A DNA stretch of 64,000 bases, from contig NZ_CP063374.1 in NCBI RefSeq assembly GCF_015160875.1, positions 744,001-808,000 of the forward strand. The letters run 5' to 3'. The position numbers and the translations under genes were made by a program. Source of the DNA: Streptomyces chromofuscus (lineage in GTDB: Bacteria > Actinomycetota > Actinomycetes > Streptomycetales > Streptomycetaceae). Below the pieces are notes generated by a model. The model did not search any database and had not been told where the DNA came from. It saw only the letters and a list, made by a program, of their open reading frames with translations. This document shows positions 50,967 through 60,876 of the stretch, one piece after another; positions within the stretch are counted from its first letter, which is position 1; each line of letters opens with the position of its first letter.

Positions 50967-51369
50967 CGAGAAGCTGGTCGGGATCGTGCTGGTGTCGCAC
51001 AGCGCGCAGGTGGCCGCGTCCGTGGCCGAGCTGGCGAAAGGGCTCGCGGGCGGCGCCACGGCGGTGCCCGTCGCGCCGGCGGGCGGCACCGAGGGCGGCG
51101 GACTGGGGACGAGCGCGGAGCTGATCGCCGCGGCGGCGGCGTCCGTGGACCGCGGCGCGGGGGTCGCCGTCCTCACCGACCTCGGCAGCGCCGTCCTCAC
51201 CGTGAAGGCGCTGCTGGCCGAGGGTGACGAACTGCCCCCGCACAGCCGCCTGGTGGACTGTCCGTTCGTCGAGGGCGCCGTCGCCGCGGTCGTCACGGCG
51301 GCCACGGGAGCCGACCTGGACGCGGTGGCGGCGGCGGCCGCCGAGGCGTACAGCTACCGCAAGGTCTGA
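50959..51369 (+). CDS. dhaM: PTS-dependent dihydroxyacetone kinase phosphotransferase DhaM (EIIA-Man domain)
   Basis: 136 residues from GTG 50959, overlapping dhaL by 8 bp. The phosphorylated His is in GIVLVSHSAQVAAS; GGTEGGGLGTSAELI and VAVLTDLGSAVLTVKALL follow as in EIIA-Man. Only the EIIA domain is present, unlike E. coli DhaM with fused HPr and EI parts, which is the usual actinobacterial form. Takes phosphate from HPr and passes it to DhaL-bound ADP. A strong hairpin at 51421 follows. Confidence 0.93.
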   Translation: MSDEKLVGIVLVSHSAQVAASVAELAKGLAGGATAVPVAPAGGTEGGGLGTSAELIAAAAASVDRGAGVAVLTDLGSAVLTVKALLAEGDELPPHSRLVDCPFVEGAVAAVVTAATGADLDAVAAAAAEAYSYRKV

Positions 51370-51420
51370 GCCCCGGCGGTCACCGGGAGGCCCGCACCCC
51401 GGGCCGTCCTCTCCAGCGGC

Positions 51421-51456
51421 GGCGGCCGGCGGACGGCGGATCGTCCGCCGGCCGCC
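51421..51456. terminator. 14-bp hairpin terminator between dhaM and chitosanase genes
   Basis: GGCGGCCGGCGGAC (51421-51434) pairs perfectly with GTCCGCCGGCCGCC (51443-51456) over an 8-nt loop, 51 bp after the dhaM stop and 73 bp beyond the converging chitosanase stop. Likely works in both directions. Confidence 0.75.
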
Positions 51457-51529
51457 CGGCCCGCTCGGCGCGGGCGCGGGCCCGCACCGGTTCGGCCGCG
51501 TGGCCGCCGCCCGCGGCTGTCCGAGCCGC

Positions 51530-52231
51530 TCAGCGTCCCTCGACGAACCGCCGCGCCAGCCGCTCCCCCAGCGTCACGGCGGCGGCGTGGCTCTCGATGG
51601 GTGAGACCTGCGAGCCCTTGAACACGACGTAGGTGACACGGCCGTCCGTTCCCCCGCCGTGGGGGTCGGGCGGGATGTCGAGGGCCTGGGCGGCGGCGTA
51701 CGACGCCTCGCCGATGACCTCGCGCGGCCCGGTGTCCCCGACGACCGCGTACCGCACCCGGCCGCGGTGGACGACGGCCACCACCGATCCGCCCCGCACG
51801 CCGTGCTCGCGGTAGTCCCAGACGCGGCTCGGGCCGGGCACCACGACGAAGGGCAGGTGTTCGGCGTTCAGGTGGCGGCCGTCGGAGGCCTGGAAGGCCG
51901 TACCGGCGGAGAAGTGCGGGTCGGCGCGGCCGTTGCAGCGGCGCCCGGGGCGGCCGTCGCAGTCGATGTCCATGTCGGCCGTCCAGAAGACGGCGTCCCG
52001 GGTGCCGCAGACGGGAACGGTCGCGGGTCTGTCCGCGTCGGTGCGGTAACGGCCCCGGGAGACGGGGTCGCACTGCCGTACCTTCGCCAGCAGGTCGGCC
52101 GCGCGGACGGGGACCTGGGCGGGTCTTTCGTTCCGCGTGCGGGGCTCCTTGGGCGGGTGGGCGGTCGAGGATGTCGCCGGGGCGAGCAGGGCGGCACTTG
52201 CCGCGGCCAGCACGAGGGACTGGGCACGCAC
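51530..52231 (-). CDS. secreted chitosanase, glycoside hydrolase family 75
   Basis: 233 residues from GTG 52231, which starts the signal peptide VRAQSLVLAAASAALLAPAT; a longer start at 52279 is possible. GH75 segments in order: KVRQCDPVSRGRYRTD, FWTADMDIDCDGRPGRRCNG (catalytic acidic DMDIDCDG), FSAGTAFQASDGRHLNAEHL, GGSVVAVVHRGRVRYAVVGD with GDTGPREVIGEAS, and the C-terminal VVFKGSQVSPIES. Cleaves chitosan chains outside the cell. Divergent from an FN3 lipoprotein across a 360-bp region containing a DasR-like palindrome. Confidence 0.9.
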   Translation of the reverse strand: MRAQSLVLAAASAALLAPATSSTAHPPKEPRTRNERPAQVPVRAADLLAKVRQCDPVSRGRYRTDADRPATVPVCGTRDAVFWTADMDIDCDGRPGRRCNGRADPHFSAGTAFQASDGRHLNAEHLPFVVVPGPSRVWDYREHGVRGGSVVAVVHRGRVRYAVVGDTGPREVIGEASYAAAQALDIPPDPHGGGTDGRVTYVVFKGSQVSPIESHAAAVTLGERLARRFVEGR

Positions 52232-52548
52232 GATAGGAAACTCTCTGCCGGGGACGCTGACGGTCACTCTCAGCACCATCTGATGCCGTTCCCGATCATG
52301 GGGCCACCCGGGGGGTCCGGACGGTGCACGCCACGCCCCCCACCAGGGGCCGGGGGCCCGAGCCCGTGTCGGCTCCGGCCTCCCGGCAGCCCCGGCCGGC
52401 GCGGGACGGCGACGACAGCGGTCCGCGCCATGGACACGAACTCCCCTGTGCGGGTGAGGAGTTCGGCCGTGCTCACTTCAGCATACGTAAGCGCGGCGGG
52501 TGCTCCGGGCCCCGCCCCCTTGATGTGGCCGCGCCAGTCACGTCATAT
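52232..52548. other. divergent promoter region, chitosanase side
   Basis: No gene supported. The chitosanase start side (52232-52330) holds CATCAGATGGTGCTGAGAG; the middle is Pro/Arg-coding-like noise on both strands. The palindrome at 52549 follows. Confidence 0.4.
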
Positions 52549-52560
52549 TGGTCCGGACCA
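52549..52560. promoter_or_regulatory. DasR-like (dre) palindrome
   Basis: TGGTCCGGACCA is a perfect 12-bp palindrome inside ATTGGTCCGGACCATT. The known DasR site consensus is AnTGGTCTAGACCAnT, so the arms agree and only the central dinucleotide and flanks vary. 31 nt upstream of the FN3 gene and 317 nt upstream of the divergent chitosanase. DasR represses chitin/GlcNAc genes in Streptomyces; control of this pair is inferred. Confidence 0.55.
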
Positions 52561-52591
52561 TTGCCGACGTGCCGTCCCTGGAGGCCGTGTC

Positions 52592-53572
52592 GTGCGACGC
52601 CCTTCCGTCCCCGCCGCCCTGGCCCTCGGCGTGCTGCTGCTCGTCCCGTCCTGCGGCTGGGGAGGCACCGCCGACGGCGACGAGGGGCGGCTGCCCGCCG
52701 CGCCGACAGGGGTCACCGCGGCGGCGGGCAGCGCGACCAGCGTCCATGTCATGTGGAACGCGGTGTCCTCGGACGGCCTCGGCGGCTACGAGGTGTACCG
52801 CGACGCCACCCGGGTGAGGGAAGTCCCCGGTTCGACGCACATGGTGGACGTCACCCGGCTCAGGCCGTCGACGACCTACGTCTTCACCGTCCGGGCCCGC
52901 GACACCGAGGGGCGGCTCGGACCGCCGAGCCGCGCGGTGCGGGCCAGGACGCCCGCCACCGTCGCGGCCGACACCTCCGCCCCCTCGCGGCCGGGCCGGG
53001 CGCGAGGGCGAGCCGCCGGGAGCCGGGCGGTGCAGTTGTCGTGGGCCGCGTCGACGGACGACGGGGGCGTGGCGTCGTACGACGTCCACCAGGGCGACAC
53101 GAAGATCCACAGCGTGCGCGGCACGCAGACCGCGACCGTGGTGACGGGGCTGCGGCCCGGCACCCGCTACACCTTCACCGTCCGGGCGCGCGACACGGCG
53201 GACAACGTCTCCGCCCCCAGTGCCGCCGTCCGGGTCACCACCGCGCCGGGCCCGGGGGACGGGCGGGACACCGCGCCGACCGGCTTCCGCGCGACGACCC
53301 GGCGCGCCGACGGGGCGTACCACATCGACCTGTCCTGGGTGCCGCCCCAGGTGGACGGGGTGATCACCGAGTACCAGGTCCAGCTCGACGGCCGTCCGGC
53401 CACCTCTTTGGTCTTCGGCGGGACCGCGCCCCGGGACAGGGCGGAGTACAGCTTCTACATCGGGCAGGAGGCCGGGGTGAGCCATCGGGTGCGGATCCGC
53501 CCCAGGCTGCCGGACGGCACCTGGGGCGGGTTCTCGGCGGAGCGGACGGTCACGACCGGCGGAGGGTCCTGA
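52592..53572 (+). CDS. lipoprotein with three fibronectin type III domains
   Basis: 326 residues from GTG 52592 (GGAGG at 52580-52584). VRRPSVPAALALGVLLLVPSC is a signal ending in a likely lipidated Cys. Three FN3 repeats follow: AAPTGVTAAAGSATSVHVMW, with TYVFTVRARDTEGRLGPPS; VQLSWAASTDDGGVASYDVH, with RYTFTVRARDTADNVSAPS; and IDLSWVPPQVDGVITEYQVQ to the end. FN3 domains in Streptomyces secreted enzymes bind or space polysaccharide-degrading modules. No catalytic domain is present. Possibly a surface chitosan or chitin adhesin linked to the chitosanase. Confidence 0.87.
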   Translation: MRRPSVPAALALGVLLLVPSCGWGGTADGDEGRLPAAPTGVTAAAGSATSVHVMWNAVSSDGLGGYEVYRDATRVREVPGSTHMVDVTRLRPSTTYVFTVRARDTEGRLGPPSRAVRARTPATVAADTSAPSRPGRARGRAAGSRAVQLSWAASTDDGGVASYDVHQGDTKIHSVRGTQTATVVTGLRPGTRYTFTVRARDTADNVSAPSAAVRVTTAPGPGDGRDTAPTGFRATTRRADGAYHIDLSWVPPQVDGVITEYQVQLDGRPATSLVFGGTAPRDRAEYSFYIGQEAGVSHRVRIRPRLPDGTWGGFSAERTVTTGGGS

Positions 53573-53574
53573 GG

Positions 53575-53593
53575 CTCCGGGAGTCCCCCGGAG
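53575..53593 (+). terminator. hairpin after FN3 lipoprotein gene
   Basis: CTCCGGG (53575-53581) and CCCGGAG (53587-53593), a 7-bp stem with 5-nt loop beginning 2 bp after the stop codon. Confidence 0.6.
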
Positions 53594-53737
53594 GACGCAG
53601 TCCGTCACCTGGGCGGGTGCGGCCCGCATGCGGCGGGAGCCGAGGGCACGTTGGCTGCCACTGAGGCAGCACGGGCGTTCCCCGACCTCGGCGGCGCAAG
53701 GGATGTACCGCCAACCGTGCCGCCGGAGGGCAGTCCC

Positions 53738-54271
53738 ATGCGTACTTCTCAGCCTCTCCTCGGGGCGGCCGTGACAGCCGCCGCGCTGCCGCTGGCCCTG
53801 GTCGCCGGGCCGGCCGCCGCGAACTCCGGGATCTCGGTGAGCACCAGCGGCTCCACCGTCTCGGTGACCACCAGCGCCTGCACCCAGCTGAACGGCAGCT
53901 GGGGCACCGCCTCGCTCCTCAGCAGCGGCCAGGCCACCTTCGCCCAGGGCCGGCGGGTGCCGGTGACCGGTTCCAGTGCCCTGCAGAACGCCGCCTGGAC
54001 GAACGTCACTCCGGGCACGTACACCGTCGTCGTCATGTGCGCGAACGGCAACACCGCCGGCACCCAGTCCGTGATCGTCTCGGCCCCGTCCACGCCGACC
54101 ATCTCGGCCACCACCACGCCCTCACCGACGCGCGGCGTGGTCGGCGGTGTCGGCGGCGGCAGCCGGGACTACGGCACGCTGACGCTGGTGGCGGGCGGCG
54201 CGCTGGTGGGCACCGGAGTGATCGCCGCGGCCTGGTACCTGCGCAAGCGCTCCAAGCCGTACCGGCTCTGA
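53738..54271 (+). CDS. secreted, membrane-anchored surface protein
   Basis: 177 residues from ATG 53738 (GGAGGG 8 nt upstream). Sec signal MRTSQPLLGAAVTAAALPLA, cleaved near PAAANSG; Ser/Thr-rich beta domain ISVSTSGSTVSVTTSACTQL with two Cys, NVTPGTYTVVVMCANGNTAG; a Pro/Thr stalk (STPTISATTTPSPT) and one C-terminal TM helix LTLVAGGALVGTGVIAAAWYL with a basic RKRSKPYRL end. This architecture is common in streptomycete cell-surface proteins. No LPxTG motif. Function unknown. Confidence 0.83.
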   Translation: MRTSQPLLGAAVTAAALPLALVAGPAAANSGISVSTSGSTVSVTTSACTQLNGSWGTASLLSSGQATFAQGRRVPVTGSSALQNAAWTNVTPGTYTVVVMCANGNTAGTQSVIVSAPSTPTISATTTPSPTRGVVGGVGGGSRDYGTLTLVAGGALVGTGVIAAAWYLRKRSKPYRL

Positions 54272-54280
54272 AGCCGCCGC

Positions 54281-54832
54281 CTACTGGCTCCGCTCCGCGG
54301 GCAGTTCGGCGAACTCCGCCAGCGCGTGCTCCAGCCAGCGGGTCCAGAAGGTCTCCAGGTCGATGCCGGCCCGCAGCACCAGATGCTGCAGCCGGTCCTG
54401 CGGGCTGTCCTTGCCCGGCGGGAAGTCGCGCCGCTCGATCTCCTCGTACTCCGCCAACTGCCGCCGGTGCAGCTGGAGATGGCGGCTCAGATCGGCCTGG
54501 AGACCTGCCGTGCCGACCACGGCCGCCGCGCGCAGCCGCAGCAGCAGCGTGTCGCGCAGCGGCTTGGGCTCCTGTGCGGCGGCGGTCCACCGGGCCAGTT
54601 CGGCGCGGCCCGCGGGCAGCACCTCGTAGCTCTTCTTCTGCCCGCGCGCCGGCTGCTCGGCCGGCAGGGCCCGGATCAGCCCCTCGGCCTCCAGCTTTCC
54701 CAGCTCCCGATAGATCTGCTGATGTGTCGCCGACCAGAAGTAGCCGATCGACTTGTCGAAGCGGCGGGTCAGCTCCAGCCCCGAGGACGGCTTTTCGAGC
54801 AGGGCGGTGAGGATCGCGTGCGGGAGTGACAT
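54281..54832 (-). CDS. PadR family transcriptional regulator (second)
   Basis: 183 residues. Winged helix MSLPHAILTALLEKPSSGLE, FWSATHQQIYRELGKLEAEG, KKSYEVLPAGRAELARWTAA, and C-terminal helical half LQLHRRQLAEYEEIERRDFP. An upstream ATG at 54841 is possible. Lies 29 bp downstream of the dienoyl-CoA-reductase gene on the same strand, and the only TGCAAC-AG? type palindrome in the area sits before that gene, so the pair is probably one auto-repressed unit read from the promoter at 56932. Confidence 0.92.
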   Translation of the reverse strand: MSLPHAILTALLEKPSSGLELTRRFDKSIGYFWSATHQQIYRELGKLEAEGLIRALPAEQPARGQKKSYEVLPAGRAELARWTAAAQEPKPLRDTLLLRLRAAAVVGTAGLQADLSRHLQLHRRQLAEYEEIERRDFPPGKDSPQDRLQHLVLRAGIDLETFWTRWLEHALAEFAELPAERSQ

Positions 54833-54861
54833 GGGGGCCATCCTAGGGACGGCCCCTGTGC

Positions 54862-56928
<2,067 letters not shown>

Positions 56929-56931
56929 TTA

Positions 56932-56945
56932 TGCAACTAGTTGCA
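56932..56945. promoter_or_regulatory. perfect 14-bp palindrome, PadR-type operator upstream of fadH-like gene
   Basis: TGCAACTAGTTGCA lies 54 nt before the fadH-like ATG, inside an A/T-rich stretch TTTATGCAACTAGTTGCACA. Its CAAC...GTTG arms are like the TCAAC...GTTGA arms by the first PadR gene in this window. Confidence 0.7.
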
Positions 56946-56976
56946 CAACAAGGGCCGGCCGCGGCTCGGCGACGGG

Positions 56977-57351
56977 TCAGCGGCTCTCGAGCCGTACGTG
57001 CAGTTCCCGCTCCTGGTCGCCGGAGGCCGTGCTGAGGTCGTGGACCCTGAACAGGTCGTGCAGGGTGTTGCGGAAGCGGTCGATCGCCCAGTACCCGCCG
57101 TGCGCGTCGGCCTCGACCGAGGCGGAGAGCCGGGGGGTGGCGGGGCGCGGGGCCTCGTGCGGTGCGGAGACCTCGAAGGTGCCCAGCCACACCGTCGGCC
57201 GGACCTCGTCCCAGTCGCGCGGTACGTCGTCGGAGCACCGGTCCGAGTCGAAGTACGCGCACAGGGTGTCGAACACGATCCGGGCATCCTCCTTGCTGCA
57301 TCCACTGATCTCCAGGGAGACGGATTCCGGGTGCGTTCGCTCACTGTCCAT
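56977..57351 (-). CDS. small hypothetical protein of Streptomyces
   Basis: 124 residues from ATG 57351 (GAGGAG upstream): MDSERTHPESVSLEISGCSK, DARIVFDTLCAYFDSDRCSD, WDEVRPTVWLGTFEVSAP, ADAHGGYWAIDRFRNTLHD then RELHVRLESR. The alternating pattern VSLEISG, TVWLGTFEV, VSVEA-like SASVEAD suggests a beta-sheet packed with two helices. No recognised domain, no signal peptide. 125-bp gap from the broken secreted gene upstream. Function unknown. Confidence 0.7.
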   Translation of the reverse strand: MDSERTHPESVSLEISGCSKEDARIVFDTLCAYFDSDRCSDDVPRDWDEVRPTVWLGTFEVSAPHEAPRPATPRLSASVEADAHGGYWAIDRFRNTLHDLFRVHDLSTASGDQERELHVRLESR

Positions 57352-57470
57352 CGTGGTGGCTCCTCTCGTGGCCGCACTGCGGTACGGCAGCGGGTTCCCC
57401 CACGACGCCGTGCCGCACTCCCAGAAAACCACCACATTCCGGGATGTACAGCCCCGAGAGGAGCGCCGAC

Positions 57471-58258
57471 TCAGCTTTCCGTGAAGCGGTACGTCTTGCT
57501 GTCGGTCAGGATGCAGAAGCCCGGGGACAGGACGATCACGCGCAGGGTGCCGGTGCGGCGGTCGTAGTCGATGCCCTCCGCCTCGTAGGTGCCGGAGCAG
57601 CCGCCGCGCAGGGGCAGCTGTCGCAGCGCGGTGACGCGGCCGGAGACGTCGGAGGTGCCGTCGGGCGCGGCGGACAGGTCGATCCGGAGCAGTGGCCTGG
57701 TGATGCCGAAGAGCCTGCCGGCCGGGTCGTCGGAGGAGCACAGCAGGGTGGTCGGGCCGGTGACGTCGCAGCCCCGCACGTCACGGACGGCGTGGTCGAG
57801 GTGGACGGTGCCGTACCCGCCCGCGAGCGTCCACGGTCCGCCCGGGGAGATCGCCACCCAGGAGTTGTTCAGACCCTCTCCGGGGCCGAAAGTGTGCACG
57901 AACTCCGACCGGGGGCGCCGCCCGGCGACTGCACCCGGAACGTCTTGGTGCAGTGGCCGTCGCAGGAGGCGTCGGGGTCGCCGACGTGGTTCCAGCCGCG
58001 GCTGCTGGACGTGGTTCCAGCCGCGGCTGCTGACGGAGGCGGGAACGGTGCCGATGCCGGGGTAGCGGTTGGAGCTGCCGGCGGGGACCTCGACCGACGT
58101 CGGGCCTTGGCTCTCGGCGAGCGGATCGGCCCGGTCCGAGCCGATCTCGGTCCAGGCGCCGGCGGCGGTGGCGGAGGGGGCGGCGAGCACGGTGAGGGCA
58201 CGGGCGGCAAGGCCGGCCAGGAGGGTCTGACAACGTTGCCGCAGTCGACGGAGCGCAT
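57471..58258 (-). pseudogene. secreted Streptomyces protein, broken by single-base indels and a 25-bp tandem duplication
   Basis: ATG 58258 opens MRSVDC..., but the signal peptide QTLLAGLAARALTVLAAPSA is in another frame, one base off near 58248. The mature protein reads WTEIGSDRADPLAESQGPTS, EVPAGSSNRYPGIGTVPASV then SRGWNHV. Here a 25-bp tandem duplication (57983-58032) shifts the frame; the native GDPDASCDGHCTKTFRVQSP is in the next frame, and a one-base deletion near 57905 restores EFVHTFGPGEGLNNSWVAIS to the stop. The later part has the family's paired Cys (RGCDVTGPTTLLCSSDD; GGCSGTYEAEGIDYD). It would be an extracellular beta-propeller-like protein. As read it lacks a usable signal and has ~36 altered residues. 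Confidence 0.78.
57983..58032. repeat. perfect 25-bp tandem duplication inside a coding sequence
   Basis: The 25 bases 57983-58007 (GACGTGGTTCCAGCC, then GCGGCTGCTG) are repeated exactly at 58008-58032. Because 25 is not divisible by three it breaks the reading frame of the secreted-protein gene. Zero divergence between copies points to a very recent event or an assembly artefact. Confidence 0.9.
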
Positions 58259-58605
58259 GGGGCGACTCCTCGGGTGGGGGTGGGGCGCAATCGGCGCATC
58301 AGCGTGACGGGCACGGTATGGTCATGTGCAGACCAAAAGGAGAACGGCGGTTGTCGTCAGGGCGACCGCCGCCACCCGGCGGCCCGTCCCACCCGGCCCG
58401 TCCCGGACGCCTCGCCCGCCGTCCGATCGCCCTCCCCTCCACCGACCCGTCCCCCCGTCATCGCCAGACAGCCCCAGTCATGTTGAGGGATGGTGGAGTA
58501 GGGCGGTGGTGGCGTAAGAGATGGTTGAGCGCGCTACGGCTCGGGGAGTCGGCACGGGACGGCGTGCCGTGCGGAAGGCGTGCTGTGCGGAAGGCGGTGC
58601 GTGCG
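58259..58605. other. 347-bp region upstream of PAS-GAF-PP2C gene
   Basis: Contains TGGTC-ATGTGCA-GACCA at 58319-58335, a spaced inverted repeat upstream of the broken secreted gene, and, in frame with the phosphatase, an Arg/Pro-rich extension (from ATG 58318) that looks like noise rather than protein. No separate gene supported. Confidence 0.4.
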
Positions 58606-60684
58606 ATGGGTGCAACCGGGCCACCGGTGGCCGACGAGACCGAACCGGGCAGCGGACCGGGGCGGCCCAGCGGCCTGCTCGACGTGCTGGGGGTGGCCTC
58701 GGTGGTACTGGACGACCAGGGCCGCATCGTTCTGTGGAGTCCACAGGCCGAGGAGCTGTTCGGCTACCCCGCACAGGAGGCGCTGGGCCGCTACGCCGCC
58801 CGGGTGATGGTGCACGAGGATCACTTCGACCTGGTCAAGAAGCTCTTCGCCGACGTCATGGCCACCGGCCGGGGCTGGGCCGGCGCCTTCCCGGTACGCC
58901 GCAAGGACGGCAGCACGCGCCTGGTGGAGTTCCGCAACATGCGCCTGATGGACGACCAGGGCGATGTCTACGCCCTGGGGCTCGCCGCGGACCAGTCGAC
59001 CGTGCGCCGGCTGGAGCAGGACGTCGCGCTGTCCACGCGGGTGATCGCGCAGTCGCCGGTCGGCCTGGCCGTCCTGGACACCGGACTGCGCTACGTGTCC
59101 GTGAACGCCGCCATGGAGCGGATCAACGGCGTCCCGGCCGACGAGCACGTCGGCCGGACGATCGGCGAGGTGCTGCCGATGCTGGAAAGGGCGTCCCTGG
59201 AGTTCGCGTTGCGGCACGTCCTGGACGCCGGGCAGCCGCTGGTCGACCATCCCGTCGTCGGCCGCACTCCCGCCGACCCGCACGAGGACCGCGCCTGGTC
59301 GGTCTCGCTGTACCGGCTGGAGGACGTCCGCGGCACGGTGCTCGGCGTCGCCCTGTCCGTGGTGGACGTCACCCAGCAGTACCGGGCGGGCGTCGAGACG
59401 GAGACGGCGCGGCGGCGGCTGGCGCTGATCGCCGACGCCTCGGCACGGATCGGCACCACGCTGGAACTGGAGCGCACCGCGAGCGAACTGGCCGACGTCG
59501 CGGTGCCGGAACTGGCGGACGTCGCCGCCGTGGACCTGCTGGACTCGGTCATGGGCGGCCGGCGCAGCAGCGCCGACCCGTGCGAACCGGCCGTGATCCG
59601 GGCCCTGGCCGTCAAGGCGGAGAACGCCCCGGAGGCCCTGCGGGCGGCCGACCCGCCCGGACAGGTGGCCCGTTACGGACCCGACCGTCTGGTCACCGAG
59701 TGCGTGCGCTCGGCCCGGCCGGTGATGATCCCGCGGGTGAAGGACGAGGACCTGCCGCGCATCGCCCGGTCCCCCGAGGCGTCCGCCCTGCTGGGCAGCG
59801 CGGGCGTCCACTCCTACCTGGCCGTCCCCCTCATCGCACGCGGTGAGGTGCTGGGCGCCCTCGACCTCAAACGCATCCACCACCCGAGGCCGTTCAGCGA
59901 GGACGACCTGCTGCTCGCCCGTGAACTGGCGGCCCGCGCGGCGGTGCAGATCGACAACGCACGCTGGTACCAGAACGCCCGCGACACCGCCCTCACTCTC
60001 CAGCGCAGCCTGCTGCCCAGCCACCCGCCCGTCACCGGCGGCCTCGAAGTCGCCTCGCGCTACCAGCCGGCCGGCGCGGCCACCGAGGTCGGGGGCGACT
60101 GGTTCGACGTCATCCCCCTGGACGGCGGCAGGACCGCGCTCGTCGTGGGCGACGTGATGGGCAGCGGCATCACCGCCGCGGCGACGATGGGCCGGCTGCG
60201 CACCGCCACCAACACCCTGGCGTCCCTCGGCCTCGACCCCGCCGTGCTCCTGGAGCACCTGGACCGGATCACCGAGGACCTGGACCACTCCATCGCCACC
60301 TGCCTCTACGCCGTCCACGACCCGCGTCAGCGGTGCTGCCGGATCGCCAACGCGGGCCATCTGCCGCCCGTCCACGTCCGCGTCGACGGGACTTCGGAGC
60401 TGCTCGACCTGCCGACCGGGGCGCCGCTGGGCGTGGGCGGCGTCGAGTTCACCAGCACGGTCTTCGAGCTGGGCCCGGGCGAGGAACTCGTTTTCTACAC
60501 CGACGGCCTGGTGGAGACCCGCAGTCACTCCCTCGACGAACGCCTGGACACCCTGCTGGGCCTCCTCGACGACCCGGGCCGCCCCCTGGAGGAGGTCTGC
60601 GACCTCCTCGTCCGCACCCTGCACCACCCCGACAACCACGACGACGTGGCCGTGCTCATCGCCCGCGCCCGGCCGGAGAACTGA
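58606..60684 (+). CDS. PAS-GAF-PP2C (SpoIIE/RsbU) phosphatase
   Basis: 692 residues if started at ATG 58606; GTGs at 58585 and 58597 and an ATG at 58318 are in frame, so the start is not certain. PAS 1: GVASVVLDDQGRIVLWSPQA, ELFGYPAQEALGR; PAS 2: QSPVGLAVLDTGLRYVSVNA, ERINGVPADEHVG; GAF ~280-450 ending AAVQIDNARWYQNARDTALT; PP2C metal site GGDWFDVIPLDG, VVGDVMGSGITAAATMGR, NAGHLPPVHVRVDG, FYTDGLVETR, and a terminal DDVAVLIARA. Lacks the C-terminal ATPase of the paralogue at 10-12 kb. Probably controls an anti-anti-sigma factor in response to small ligands or redox signals. Confidence 0.9.
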   Translation: MGATGPPVADETEPGSGPGRPSGLLDVLGVASVVLDDQGRIVLWSPQAEELFGYPAQEALGRYAARVMVHEDHFDLVKKLFADVMATGRGWAGAFPVRRKDGSTRLVEFRNMRLMDDQGDVYALGLAADQSTVRRLEQDVALSTRVIAQSPVGLAVLDTGLRYVSVNAAMERINGVPADEHVGRTIGEVLPMLERASLEFALRHVLDAGQPLVDHPVVGRTPADPHEDRAWSVSLYRLEDVRGTVLGVALSVVDVTQQYRAGVETETARRRLALIADASARIGTTLELERTASELADVAVPELADVAAVDLLDSVMGGRRSSADPCEPAVIRALAVKAENAPEALRAADPPGQVARYGPDRLVTECVRSARPVMIPRVKDEDLPRIARSPEASALLGSAGVHSYLAVPLIARGEVLGALDLKRIHHPRPFSEDDLLLARELAARAAVQIDNARWYQNARDTALTLQRSLLPSHPPVTGGLEVASRYQPAGAATEVGGDWFDVIPLDGGRTALVVGDVMGSGITAAATMGRLRTATNTLASLGLDPAVLLEHLDRITEDLDHSIATCLYAVHDPRQRCCRIANAGHLPPVHVRVDGTSELLDLPTGAPLGVGGVEFTSTVFELGPGEELVFYTDGLVETRSHSLDERLDTLLGLLDDPGRPLEEVCDLLVRTLHHPDNHDDVAVLIARARPEN

Positions 60685-60720
60685 CGGTCGCGCCGGCAGA
60701 CCGCCCGTCCCCCTGAGACC

Positions 60721-60840
60721 GGGGTTCGGACGGTCTTCCTGCGCCGGGGTCCGGACCGTCTCCCGGCGCCGGGGTCCGGACGGTCTCCCGGCGCCGGAGT
60801 CCGGACGGTCTCCCGGCGACAGGGGGCCCGGACGCTCCTG
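60721..60840. repeat. 25-bp tandem repeats (four units plus a partial) between converging genes
   Basis: Units start at 60721, 60746, 60771 and 60796, of the form GGGGTCCGGACGGTCTCCC then GGCGCC; a partial fifth begins at 60821. Each contains the 8-bp palindrome GTCCGGAC (first copy TTCGGAC) and a GGCGCC box, so the transcript from either side could form serial hairpins and end transcription of both the phosphatase and methyltransferase genes. Confidence 0.85.
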
Positions 60841-60876
60841 ATCGCGTCGGTGGAAGGGCCGGCCCCTGCGGCCGGG

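Noticed and set aside
60721..60840. CRISPR array
   Set aside because: 25-bp units adjoin with no unique spacers; intergenic repeat or terminator.
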